Assembly (NCBI RefSeq): GCF_040802235.1
Contig: NC_133169.1
Span: 45,639,034-45,703,033 of the forward strand
Direction: 5' to 3'
Length of the DNA: 64,000 bases
Source: Manis javanica
Lineage: Eukaryota > Chordata > Mammalia > Pholidota > Manidae
Below are positions 10,961 to 21,119 of the stretch, one piece after another. The translations under genes and the position numbers were made by a program. Position 1 is the stretch's first letter; every line of letters begins with the position of its first letter. The notes beneath the pieces are model-generated. The model was not told where the DNA came from and searched no databases. It saw only the letters and a list, made by a program, of their open reading frames with translations.

Positions 10961-13430
10961 AAAATACTATTCAGAAACAGCAGTTCCCAAAAATGCCTAG
11001 GCGAGAAGATAGAGTGGAGGTCTGGAGAAGCAGTGCATTGTCTGAGGCTGTGGGAGGCTCCCCCATGTCATGGTCAGAGGCAGGTACAATGAGCACAGTA
11101 GTTTCAATGTGTGCTAGGGGTTAGAGTTTTTGTGCAATTGTGAGAAGCCATGGCCTCAGTAAAACCTGCTAGAAATACAGACAAACACCAAAAGAAATAC
11201 AGACGAGACCTGCCATCTATAAATATGAGAATGGGAATCAAAGGTCACTTACTTGTACTGTCTTCCTACTTCTGGGGTGGAGCTGGTTTGGATTCTTTAT
11301 TTCTTTCAATGAGTTTCAAGGTGTAACCAAACATGCTAGCTTTGATCCACCTTTCAGGGGAGAATCTTGTCAAAGCCAGGGTTAAAAAGTTGTTTTACGG
11401 CTTCTCACTACTCCAGGCACATTGTGTATAGAAATATTGGGAGAGAAATCAGAGTAGTGTCTTAATAGTCTGCAAACTGTGCTCGGGTTCAGTCAGTGGA
11501 AGGACAGCACATTTAAGTGCAAGCCCAGGAATGGTAGCTTGGACAGGGGTTCATGTCCTGTAGCTTCAGACATTCACAGATGACAGCTTCTGCATCATCT
11601 CTTTTTTGGAGAACCACAAAGTGTGGCTGTGGCCCTTTTCAGGGGTGGGTAGGCATTCCAGGAGCAAGTAACCCATCAGTCTTTTAAACATAGTACAAAT
11701 GCAATAACACTTACATTTCAAACATAGCGTTGGCACCAAAGCTCAAACTGCTGTACTAAAATCCAGTTACATCCGCCAATTCTATATTTATGGACCACAG
11801 GATTCAGCAGATGTAGAGGACAATCTGGAAAACAAAGTTAAGAAAATTTCATTTCAAAACAGGATTTGCTTGGGAGACTCCAATCTCCAAAAGAGAATTG
11901 TCCTGGAGACCCCTTATCAAGACAGCAACACAAGTAGATCCAGAGCAAGGATAGAGGCAAAATACACATTTTCTAGTTGTCAAATGATTAATCTGGAAAT
12001 ATTATCTTATTCAATTAAGAAGTAAAAACAACCCAGGACTAGATTTATGAGAATCTGGTGTTGGGAACTCAAATGACGGGATGAGAGCATAGTTTTTCTT
12101 TCTCCATTTTTAACTCCATCTCCTGAATATCAGCTTGACTTGCACATAGCTTCCAGCAGCTCTGGGGCTAAATGCTTTCCCTTTACACTTATGTCTGTAT
12201 GGTTAGGGTGCAGGGGGTGGTGATGGAAGATAACATCTCTTCTAACATGCAGAAGAGGGCTTCTTTAAAACTGGACCACATAGGTCATGTGCCCAATCTT
12301 GAACCAGCCACTGGCCAGAAGCATGCCAGGCACTGACTGATTATAAGGGAACTCATTGCATTGGTGGGACAGAGTGGGTGTGTGTGTGAACTCATTCTGA
12401 TGGCCTTAGGTCCCCCAAGTATGGTGGGTAACCTAAGGTGGTGGAGCCAGTCCCACCTATGCACTTATAATGGGATATGAATGGAGTAGATATGGGGATT
12501 TCACCAGGTCCTGGATTTAAAATGATTTTTGTTTTCTTTTTTTGTGCTTTTTTGATTTTTATATTTGCTCTGATGAATGTGTATTTTGTAATAAAAAAGA
12601 AAAGGGAATGAAAAATAAAGTTGAGAAAAAAAGAATACATAGCAATAGAAAACATTAAAATTTAGAAATGATAGGCACAGTGAATGCAATCAAAAAGGTA
12701 AATAAAATGTATGACTTTTAATAAAAATACAATATATCAATCTTAGATTAAAAAATAGAGAATAACCAGAACTGAAGGGGAAAGTGGGTAAGTTATCAAA
12801 GAGGCACACTTCCTTCCCCTACTTACCCTATTTACCAGTGTTTGAAAGTTTTCTTTAAATTTTCAAAAAGTAAATAATTTTTTTTCCAAAACATGGCATT
12901 ATACCTATGTTGTACATTTGTCACATCTGTGGCTGACAAATATTTTTTGAATACCTTCCTGTGTTTGGGGAATTTCCCATGTTATCAATCCCTCTTCTGC
13001 ATTGTGGAAGCCAGGCCATGCTACCCCCCGCCTCTCCTGCAGTCAGACACAGGCTCAGTCAGAGACACCTGAAAAGTGAAATATAGGAAACAGAGTATGT
13101 AGTATGGATCAACTTTGGGCAATATTAGTGCCAGGGCTTCTGTTGTCTGTTCGCCTCATCGCTGATGGGAGCCACAGGGTCTAGGCCACAGTGGTGGCAG
13201 CAGAAGTGACCAGAGCATGGTGCCATTCTGCTCTTTTTGATGCATAGACTCTAATTCTATGTCTCTGCCCATCCCAGGTATTGTGAACTTCCAAATACCA
13301 TCGAATAGATTCCCTTTCTGACTAAACTACCTAGAGTAGATTCTGTTGTTTGCAAAAATAATCAGACTGATACATTATCCAGTTCACTCTACGGGGCAAT
13401 GATAGAAACTATCTTGCAATTTGACAACTA
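10961..13430. other. Intergenic stretch, nothing recognised
   Basis: About 2.4 kb. In human the interval upstream of KEL holds olfactory receptor genes (OR9A2, OR6V1), but no receptor motif was seen here on either strand. The minus-strand ORFs of 62 and 87 aa at 12392-12689 are hydrophobic and A/T-driven and probably not coding. Confidence 0.4.
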
Positions 13431-13434
13431 TTTT

Positions 13435-14690
13435 TAAATTAGTTTTTTAAATTTTGAGATATTTGAAGATTCACAGTACCTTTTACTTAGTTTCCCCCAG
13501 TGGTAACATCTGGCAAAGCTATATGACAGCCAGGATATTGACACTGATATGACATTGGTACAGTCAACCTACAGAACATTTCCATCACCACCAGCATCCT
13601 TCATGTGCCCTTGTAAAGCGACCCCCACATCCATCCTACTCCTCCCCCTGCTTAAACCCTGACAACCATTAATTTGCTCTCTCCATTTCTAAAATTTTGG
13701 CATGTAAAGTATGTTATGTAAATGGAATTATAGTATGTAATCTTTGGGGATTGACATCTTTTCATTCAACATAAGTCTTTGGAGATTCTTTCATGTGACT
13801 TAAATGGATTGTTCCTTTTCATTTGCTGAGTATTATTCCATGGTATGGGTTACTGTAGTGTGTTTATTTTATTTATTTATTCATTTTTATTGAAGTATAG
13901 TTGATACAAAATATTATATTGGTTTCAAGTATACAGCACAGTGGTTCAATAGCTACCCACTAAATCCTCACTCCAACTACTGCAGTTACTATCTGTCAAC
14001 ATAGGAAGCTCTTCATAGTGTGTTTATCTACCAGTTGAAGGACATCAGAGTCGTATCCAATTTGTCTATTATGAATAAAACTGCTGCCAATATTTGGGTG
14101 CACGTTTTGTGTGAACACAAGTTTTTATTTCTTTGCAATACATACCCAGGAGTGAATTGGTGGGTCACATAATAGTTGCGTATGTAATTTTTTATGAAAA
14201 TGTACAACTGTTTTCTAGAGTGGCTTTACCATTTTGCATTTCCACAAACAACATAGAGCCATATTGTTTCTCAAAATTTGGTGTCACTATTTATAGTCAT
14301 TCTGATACATACCAGTGATATCTCGTTGAAATTCAAATTCGCATTTCTCTAATGACTAATGACATTGAACATCTTTTCATGTGCTAATTTACCATCTTTA
14401 TATCCTCTTAAGAAAAAATGCCTGTCCATGTCTATTTTCTAATTGGATTAATTTATTTACCCATTTTCTAATCAGATTGTTCATTTTTTAAATGTTGAGT
14501 TTGGAGAGGTTTTTAAAAATATGTACTTTAGATACTAGTCATTGTCAGATAGGTGGTTTGCAAAACTTTTACTTTTTGAGAAAAGTCTTTCTTCTCAACA
14601 TGGTTTGTTGCACAGCAAAAATTTTTATTTTGATGAAGTCCAATTTATTAATTACTCCTTTTTTGGATTGTGCTTTTGGTCCAAAGGCCT
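13435..14690 (-). mobile_element. Antisense L1 3' region
   Basis: The block has the usual antisense L1 3'-end wording (GCTGAGTATTATTCCATGG, AATAAAACTGCTGCC). It is split by a younger 148-bp insertion at 13868-14015. The host is continuous across the duplicated site, so the order of insertion is clear. Coding capacity is gone. Confidence 0.6.
13868..14015 (-). mobile_element. Nested 148-bp L1 3' end with 12-bp TSD
   Basis: TAGTGTGTTTAT occurs at 13856-13867 and at 14016-14027 exactly. Between them are 148 bp that start with a T-rich tract (antisense poly(A)) and continue with the L1 3'-UTR phrase GAAGTATAGTTGATAC. This is a short 5'-truncated L1 insertion in the minus orientation inside an older L1 of the same orientation. 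Confidence 0.85.
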
Positions 14691-14995
14691 GAGAACCAGC
14701 AGCACCAGTGCCCTAGGCCTGGAAAAGGCGGATGTCTCAGGTCAAGCAAAGACAGCAAATTTGCCCATCCTCCGGCCTTCTGGTCTACGGGAGCAGGCAG
14801 CAGATTGGAGGAGGCCCACTCACACTGGTAAGGGTGATCTTTTTTCATTCCAGCTTCATTGAGATATAATTGACATATAACACTGTGTAAGTTTAAGATG
14901 TACAGTGTGGTGATTTGATACACTTATATAAAGAATGGAGTGGTGACATGGCAAAAAATACTAAGAAAAATAAAGATGAGGATCATCCCTTCGAG
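14691..14995 (-). mobile_element. Ancient dispersed fragment followed by antisense L1 3' end
   Basis: 14691-14840 is a GC-richer piece (CAGCAGCACCAGTGCCCTAG and onwards) of a dispersed mammalian repeat that I cannot name. 14841-14995 contains CATTGAGATATAATTGACAT, the antisense L1 3'-UTR phrase that also appears, diverged, at 13900 and 16870. Confidence 0.45.
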
Positions 14996-14999
14996 GCAT

Positions 15000-15720
15000 G
15001 TTGATATATACACATTTTAGACTTCAGTGTTTGGGGCATTATCTTCAAGTGTTTGCCATATTCATTACCAACCCAACTGTTATCTGTTAAATGTATTTTT
15101 TATTGATTTACTAATTTAATTGAACAGGGACTATATATTCTAGTCTTATATCTATAAAAGAAAAAGTATATATGAAAATGAAAATACTAAGAGTGGTCCA
15201 TCTACTTGTCACTTAAATTGTTTCAAAAGCCATAAACTCTTCTTTCCCTAAGGTGATGCCCAGTTCTTCATATGGCTTCTTTTGAAAGAGGAATGTCCCC
15301 AAACCCAACCCAGTGATCTGTTTCTTCCTCTTCTTATCAAACTCCCCAAAATTGCCTATGACATCAAGGCTTCCCTGGTTTGTTCAGAATGTGGTTCATT
15401 GCTCCTTGGGAGGCACCTCTTAGCTGTTATCACTGCCATCAGGTGATTTTAGAAGTGAATTGCCACTGAAGTGCATACCTAAGAGTGTCACAATATGTAG
15501 GTAAATGTCCCATCCTTGGTTTTCATAATTTAACCATGGTGGTTATTATGGACATGGTATACATGGTGGCTGATCATGGACAGACAATAAAGGCATGATT
15601 CTCAAAAGTGAAGCTTTTTTTTGGAGTCTGAAGAATAATAGCCCTCAAGGCAGTGATGTAACACAGTCAAGCCGTGAAGGAAGAGACTTCCCAAAACAGA
15701 ACCTTAATGACTATGAGGCT
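15000..15720. other. Intergenic stretch, nothing recognised
   Basis: About 700 bp with no supported gene or repeat. One short ORF crosses its right edge into the MIR copy and is not coding. Confidence 0.4.
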
Positions 15721-15724
15721 CCAT

Positions 15725-15960
15725 GGTAAAGCTTTGGCTCATTTCCCAGCTCTGATAATTATTGACTTTATAACTTTGGGCAAGTTTACTGTACTTCTAT
15801 GTATCTCTATTCTCTCATTTGTAAATTGGGGAAAACAGCTCTCATCTCCCTCATGAAATTACTGTGAAGACCAAGTGGCAAAATCTATATAAACAAAGCA
15901 TCCATTAGTCCCTGGCACATAGGAAGTGCTCAGTAAAAAAATAGGTGCTATAATTATTAT
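15725..15960 (+). repeat. MIR SINE, + orientation
   Basis: It has the MIR core order: CTTTGGGCAAGTTTACT, then CTCTATTCTCTCATTTGTAAATTGGGG, and a tail TGGCACATAGGAAGTGCTCA. MIR copies are ancient tRNA-derived SINEs shared by all mammals. The 60-aa ORF here is incidental. Confidence 0.75.
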
Positions 15961-16847
15961 TATTACTTTGATATTATTAAGGTATCAAACAAAATATCCT
16001 GAACTTTGAGTAGACTAGATGAAACAGTTAAAGCAGCCAGAACGCAGGGTCTGCAAAGATGAACACGGGCCTGCCCCACAAGCCTGTGCCTGCTAGCTGG
16101 AACTCCCTCCGTGCCTAGAGCTGGGTGGTGACTACTGACCTGTTGTGCGTGGTGTGACTGGGCATGGCCGTGGGGGTGCTGGCTCCCAGCAGAGCAGGAG
16201 CTAAGGGGAGGTGTGCTCCTGAGACAGCTCCCAGAATAGAGGTTCCTCTGCCTCCAGGAGGTGGCAGGGTAGGGATGGGTGGCTGGTTCAGCTCTCTAGC
16301 AGAAAGCGAACCCAAGCCTAGGCCACAGTGACTGTTCCCAAGGCTTATGTCACACAGCACACCTGCTCTTACCTAACCCGAGTTGTCCCCATGATAATTT
16401 TTCCAGGGAAACATCAGCCCAGAGGACCTGACTGGTAAAAAAGGAGTGGGAAGGCAACAGGTGTGAAGGAAGCCAGGTGTTCACAGGTAGACTACTGGAC
16501 ATTCTGGGGAAGGGAGGGTATGAGAGGGCACAATCGATTTGTATCCAAATATACCCAAACCTCTAAACCCTGGATCAGCATTTTGCTCACAGGATGATCC
16601 CTGTTCCAACCTTCAACTAAAATTCCACTTTTGCCATCCCTGGCATCATTATTCTCCTGGTCATCTGGGAATAAACTGTGAAACTCATTTGTGCCTCTTC
16701 TATAGTTTGCCACCACCATCCAATCAGCTTCCATGACTTTATTTCCTTCCTTTAAATTTTTTCCTCCCATGTGTTTCTTTCTCTCTGCCATCACGCTGGG
16801 CCAGGACCTCACTTCATCACTCACCATGTGCCACCAAACTGGTACTG
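15961..16847. other. Intergenic stretch, nothing recognised
   Basis: About 0.9 kb, moderately GC-rich around 16080-16400. The minus-strand ORFs of 81 and 111 aa show no domains. It is probably unique non-coding sequence. Confidence 0.4.
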
Positions 16848-16860
16848 TGTCTCTTGTCCC

Positions 16861-17007
16861 TTTTTATATTGAAGTATAGTTGATATACAACAGTATATTA
16901 GTTTCAAGTATATGAGAAAGCGATTTGACAGTTCCCTACATTATTAAATGCTCACCCCAACTAGTGCAGTTACTATCTATCAGAAAGATGTTACAGAATT
17001 GTTATCC
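16861..17007 (-). mobile_element. 147-bp L1 3' end with imperfect 13-bp TSD
   Basis: TGTCTCTTGTCCC at 16848-16860 and TGTCTCTTATCCC at 17008-17020 match at 12 of 13 positions and enclose 147 bp. The insert starts with a T-rich tract and GAAGTATAGTTGATAT and ends around CAGTTACTATCTATCAG. It is closely similar in content and length to the insertion at 13868-14015. A 5'-truncated L1 insertion, minus orientation. Confidence 0.8.
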
Positions 17008-17564
17008 TGTCTCTTATCCCATCAGTCCAGATCTCCAGTACCACAGCAGCCTTTAGTAGCTACTATTTTCATCATGTCAAGCTCTTCCTCCAAAGCCTTC
17101 AGCCCCACCTTTGATAGCGCACAAAGCCCTGATTTTTCTTCACAGCTTTCTTGATGCTCTACAGTATGGCCTCCACGGGCGCAGGGACATAGCAGCTTTG
17201 TTCTAGTCTCCAGCCCTGAAGGCATCTTTACCTCCATCCCAACACATGCACCACAGTGAGTGCTGTTGTGTTCGGGACATACTGGCAACATGTCATTCAT
17301 GTGACCATCTTAATGAATCCAATTCTGCTTGCAATGGGCAAGCAACGGACAGAGGTGAAATGTGCTCACTGAGATGGAAGATGAAGACTCAGTATGATGT
17401 GGGCAAGAGCACTTCTGGCTTAGAATGCCATTCATTCCTACAAATATTTATGAAGCATCTTAGGTGGATGTGAAGGCAAAAGGGGACTGTCCCTGCCACT
17501 AGAGTCTGCAGTCATTAGGGAGATGAAGATGCAAGCCAGGGTGTCCTGGGTAGTTGGTCATTTT

Positions 17565-18310
17565 TTTAAATTAAGCTATCATTGATATATAAGGTTATGA
17601 AAGTTTCACATGAGCAAAATTGTGGTTTCAACATTCACCCATATTACCAATTCCCTCCCCCAACTGCAATCACTGTCCATCAGCAAAGTAAGATGCTATA
17701 GAGTCATTACTTGTCTTCTCCGTGCTGTACTGCCTTCCCCGTGTCCTACCTGTATTGTCTGTACTAATTACAATACTCCTTAATCCCCTTCTCCCTCCTC
17801 CCCACTCCCCAGCCACTCTCCCCAACCCCTCCCCTTTGGTAACCACTAGTCCCTTCTTGGGTTCTGTGAGTCTGCTGCTGTTTTGGTCCTTCAGTTTTGC
17901 TTTGTTGTTATACTCCACAAATGAGAGAAATCATTTGTTACTTGTCTTTCTCCGCCTGGCTTATTTCACTGAGCATATAATACCCTCTAGCCCCATCTAT
18001 GTTGTTGCAAATAGTAGGATTTGTTATATTCCTATGCCTGAAAAATATTCCATTGTGTATATGTACCACATCATCTTTAGCCACTCATCTACTGATGGAC
18101 ACTTAGGTTGCTTCCATATCTTGGCTATTGTAAATAGTGCTGCAATAAACATAGGGGTGCATAAATATTTTTGAATCTGAAATCTTGTATTCTTCAGGTA
18201 AATTCCTAGGAGTGGAATTCCTGGGTCAAATGGTATTTCTATTTTTAGTTTTATAAGGAACCTCCATACTGCTTTCCACAATGACTGAACTAATTTACCT
18301 TCCCACCAGG
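17565..18310 (-). mobile_element. 5'-truncated L1: 3' UTR and ORF2 C-terminus
   Basis: In the minus direction the 18332-18024 reading frame encodes the C-terminal end of L1 ORF2p, with IPFDPGIPLLGIY and the PKCPSVDEW segment that closes ORF2 in mammalian L1. A 3' UTR of about 450 bp runs down to a short T-rich tract near 17565. GTTGGTC occurs at both edges (near 17553 and 18314) and may be part of the TSD. The 150-aa + strand ORF in this block is its antisense shadow. This subfamily differs from the two long L1s by an older 3' UTR. Confidence 0.85.
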
Positions 18311-19155
18311 TTTGTTGGTCTTCTCTGCACACTGCCCTCCCTGCACCAGCACTGTTTTTGACATACTAAGAGGAGTTTGGGCTCCTACTCAGGAGTAGGG
18401 GGTATGGGTGCAGAGCTGGAAGACTGCCCAGGTAAGGCAGCATTTGACCTAAGAATCTAAGGAGCTGAAAGATTTCAATCATACAAGGAAGGAGAGGAGA
18501 AAGAATATCCCAGAAATAACTCCATGAGCAAAGGCACAGAGCAGGGCAAGAGGAGCCAGCCAAGGGCCAGAGTGCTTGGGGAGTGAAGACTCCCTCCCAA
18601 CACCTCCCCTGAGACACTGAGATCAAGGAGGAGGGGAGGCTGGGTGTCTCCAGGTCGATAAACAGGCTCCAACCAGAGGCCAGTAGCATGTGCATGGGTT
18701 GGGGGAGAGGGAGAAGTTCCCCTTCTCCAGGACAGAGGAACTGGGGTGGGGGTAGGAGGAAGGTCATTTCCTGAATCTCAGTTCTCAGACTCGGCACCTA
18801 GAGCAGAACCAGGAAGGATCCTAGGAGCCAGAGAGGACAGACAGACGGCAAGTCCCCTGGAGAAAACCATTCTGTTTGGGAGTCAGAAGCCAAGGGGGGG
18901 GGGACAGTGTCCCCCACTTCCCCCCAGAGGAGGGAATGTGAGGCTTAGAGACTGAAGCAAATAGGAAAGGACAGCAGGTGCTGGGCGAGGGCGGGAAATG
19001 GGTGCCTCCTGGGGAGAGTTCACGCCGAAGCCCGGGTGGGAACACCGCCCGGTGGAAGAATGTTTGGGGGCTGTGCCAACACGACCTGAGGTGGTGTGCT
19101 TTAACGCACCCACCTACTGAACCAGCTTCTCTGTGCCCCTCTGCACTCAGGTCAG
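18311..19155. other. Upstream region of the KEL remnant, GC-rich
   Basis: Sequence between the L1 and the first recognisable KEL exon, increasingly GC-rich. In human KEL, exon 1 supplies essentially only the start codon and is followed by an intron, so a promoter and exon 1 should lie here. I could not identify them with confidence. Overlapping ORFs of 65-143 aa on both strands are compositional. Confidence 0.4.
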
Positions 19156-19243
19156 GAGGGTGGGGACCAGAGAGGCCACAAACCTCAGGGAACCCCCGCA
19201 ACCGAGCCAGCAGAGTGGAATAGGGACTCTCTGGAGCCAGGAG
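19156..19243 (+). pseudogene. KEL: KEL exon 2 remnant (cytoplasmic N-terminus), frame-broken
   Basis: After the acceptor-like GCACTCAGGTCAG the exon opens with codons for EGGDQ and closes with GTLWSQE just before the donor GAG|GTAAAT. Both peptides match the N-terminal cytoplasmic part of Kell. The first lies in the frame of 19156 and the second in the frame of 19241. The exon is 88 bp, so they cannot be read together: a frame change lies in the middle. The human exon 1 carrying the start Met was not located. Confidence 0.7.
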
Positions 19244-19527
19244 GTAAATGACTCTTATGCCTTTGCAGGGCAGGTGTAGGACATCCTTCCTGCTCTAAAG
19301 TCCTATCAATACCCACGCCTGCACAGCCTGCCTGATCCTTACCCAGGATGCGTGACAGGCCCCGCTGGTGCAGCCCCCAGGTGCAAGGGGGCTGGGGAGT
19401 CTTATCTCCGTGCAGAGGGGCCCTGGCACTGACTTACTCGTCACCCCCACCCCCTATCCTGCCCTGTCCCCGCCCCTCTCTCATGACGCTTCCACCCTGC
19501 AGTTGTCCCTTGCTGGTTCCCGCAGAG

Positions 19528-19678
19528 AGGTCTCCAGAACAGGGCCTGCCCGCCGGACAGTGCCGACCGTGTCGACCGCGGGCCCTGGCCCAGAGGGGGC
19601 TGATGGCTGCCCTGGTCTTCGGTCTGCTCCTTGGTTCTTCTGTGCTTTTGTTCTACACCTTCTGGAGCTGTGGCCCTC
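19528..19678 (+). pseudogene. KEL: KEL exon 3 remnant (transmembrane anchor)
   Basis: This exon encodes R-S-P-E-Q-G, then a basic stretch, the hydrophobic anchor ALVFGLLLGSSVLLFYTF, and the juxtamembrane Cys of SCGPR, all in step with human Kell (GLLL, SVLLFY and CGPR are shared). The frame is open through the exon. Acceptor CGCAGAG and donor CTC|GTAAGC are intact, and the split Arg codon joins to exon 4. Confidence 0.85.
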
Positions 19679-19887
19679 GTAAGCAAGATCCGGGAAACCC
19701 CCCCACTGAGTCGGTCCCTCCCTCACATGTGTGCCCTGTCCGTCCGTCCGTCCGTTCCCCTGAGGCTCCCGCCCTCTGACTGGTTCCTTCTCCCTGGGGT
19801 CTCCCCCTGGTCCTGCAGGCGTTCTCTGCTGAGACCCCGGGGAGCCCTCGCCTCTCTCCGTCCCCCAGCTCTGAGCCTTCCCCGCAG

Positions 19888-20025
19888 GCCCCTGTGAGAC
19901 GCCTGTGTGCAGGGACCTCCGGGCTCGTACCTGGCCTCCGGGAACAGCAGTGCGGCGCCCTGTGCCGATTTCTTCAGCTCTGCCTGGTGAAAGGCCACAG
20001 GAACCAGTACTTCCTTCCAGACCCT
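19888..20025 (+). pseudogene. KEL: KEL exon 4 remnant, frameshift and stop
   Basis: Acceptor CCCCGCAG is followed by P-C-E-T-P-V-C-R-D-L-R, the first Cys-rich segment of the ectodomain. The match then continues one frame over as YLASGNSSAAPCADFF, so one base has been lost between 19923 and 19928. In that second frame Trp-stop (TGG TGA, TGA at 19988-19990) stands where human has Cys-Gly. The 3' end of the exon (human K-N-K-N-R-L-R-R) is missing or unrecognisable and no clear donor is present, so the exon end is approximate. Confidence 0.85.
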
Positions 20026-20551
20026 TGCAAACGGGCATGTGTCTGGGGTGTTGTCCGTGTCTGTGTGTCTGCTTCCTGGGGTCAGGGAGTGAGGACTCCA
20101 GACCAGGGCGCCCGCGCCTCCGCCTCCCCCTTGCTGAACATTCCCTTACGAGGGCTCCTCTCTGCAGTCCTTCCAGGCTCTCTGGCTTCCCGAATGTTCC
20201 TGATGTCTTCATCCAGTCTCCTCCTGCCTTCCCTGCCCACCCTTTCTCCATCACCTGTGGCCTGCTTTTTCCTCTTGCATCCTTTCCTGCCCTGTGTTTT
20301 CCTCCTATTTTCACATTGACCTTGCCTGTATTTCACTCGCAGCCTTCTCCGAACTCCCTTTCCCCACGCTCGTTCCTCCGTGGAGTCCATCCGGCCCATG
20401 CTGAGCGGCTGTCCCATCTTCCCGATTTTCCTCCATTCCTCCCCGTCCTTCCATTCCCGCAGAGGCTTCCCTTTCCTTCCTGTGAACAACCTGTCTCCAG
20501 GCGACCCTGCATGTCTCTGCATCTTTAATTCTCCCATGCTTCCTTTTTTAG

Positions 20552-20676
20552 AAGCCCCTGGTTCCTGGCACCTGGGCTCTGGGCAGGAGAAAGCCTTCCA
20601 GATCTACAAGGCCTGCATGGACTCAGGTGCCACTGAGGCTGCAGGGGCTGGTCCCCTCGGACAAGGTACTGAGGAG
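20552..20676 (+). pseudogene. KEL: KEL exon 5 remnant, open
   Basis: 125 bp from acceptor TTTTTTAG to donor GAG|GTGAGA. It reads [20 protein letters not shown] then [10 protein letters not shown], collinear with human Kell (SWHPGSGEEKAF, CMD, EAAGTGPL). No stop or frameshift lies inside. This is part of the N-terminal lobe of the M13 fold. Confidence 0.88.
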
Positions 20677-20972
20677 GTGAGACCTCGGGCATCCACTTTC
20701 CTAGATACCACTGTATGCTCAGGGCTGCCTTTTTTGTATCTAGAGGGTGGGTCTCTTTTCCAGGGATCCCCAAGGGCTAGAAAGGACATGGAAATGACAA
20801 CCCTGCAAAAGTATCTCAACCTTTGGGTGAGAGTGGAGGAAGGAGGATAGAGGTGGGGCCCCAGAGGGACGAGTGGGCATGAGGAGAGGTCAGCAAGGAG
20901 CAGCCATCTGCGGATGGGGGTGAGTCTCGAAGAGGGTGCTCCCGTGCTGAGCCGTGTCTCTCCTCTTCCCAG

Positions 20973-21119
20973 CTCGGAGGCTGGCGAATCTCTGGGAACT
21001 GGACTTCCTTGGACTTTAACCGAACTCTGAGACTTCTGATGAGTCAGTACCATTACTTCCCATTCTTCAGAGCCTATCTGCGACCTCACCCCAGCCTGCC
21101 ACACGCTCCAGTCATCCAG
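20973..21119 (+). pseudogene. KEL: KEL exon 6 remnant, open; K/k site
   Basis: 147 bp (49 codons) between acceptor TCTTCCCAG and donor CAG|GTGAGG. It reads [20 protein letters not shown] then LLMSQY, PFFRAYL and HAPVIQ. The N-R-T sequon is the site of the human K/k (Met/Thr193) polymorphism; here it has Thr, the ancestral k-type state with the glycosylation sequon kept. This is the best-preserved exon of the gene. Confidence 0.92.

Noticed and set aside
16480-16830. 111-codon minus-strand ORF
   Set aside because: No recognised domain, no splice or promoter context, and a composition compatible with chance.
17722-18174. 150-codon + strand ORF
   Set aside because: Antisense shadow of an L1 3' UTR and ORF2 C-terminus on the minus strand.
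19481-20314. 277-codon minus-strand ORF over the KEL 5' exons
   Set aside because: It is antisense to recognised KEL exons in a GC-rich stretch, Arg/Gly-rich by composition, with no domain and no splice logic of its own.
19894-20528. + strand ORFs of 141 and 207 codons after KEL exon 4
   Set aside because: They run from the disrupted exon straight into intron sequence; the Pro/Ser/Leu-rich wording is compositional.
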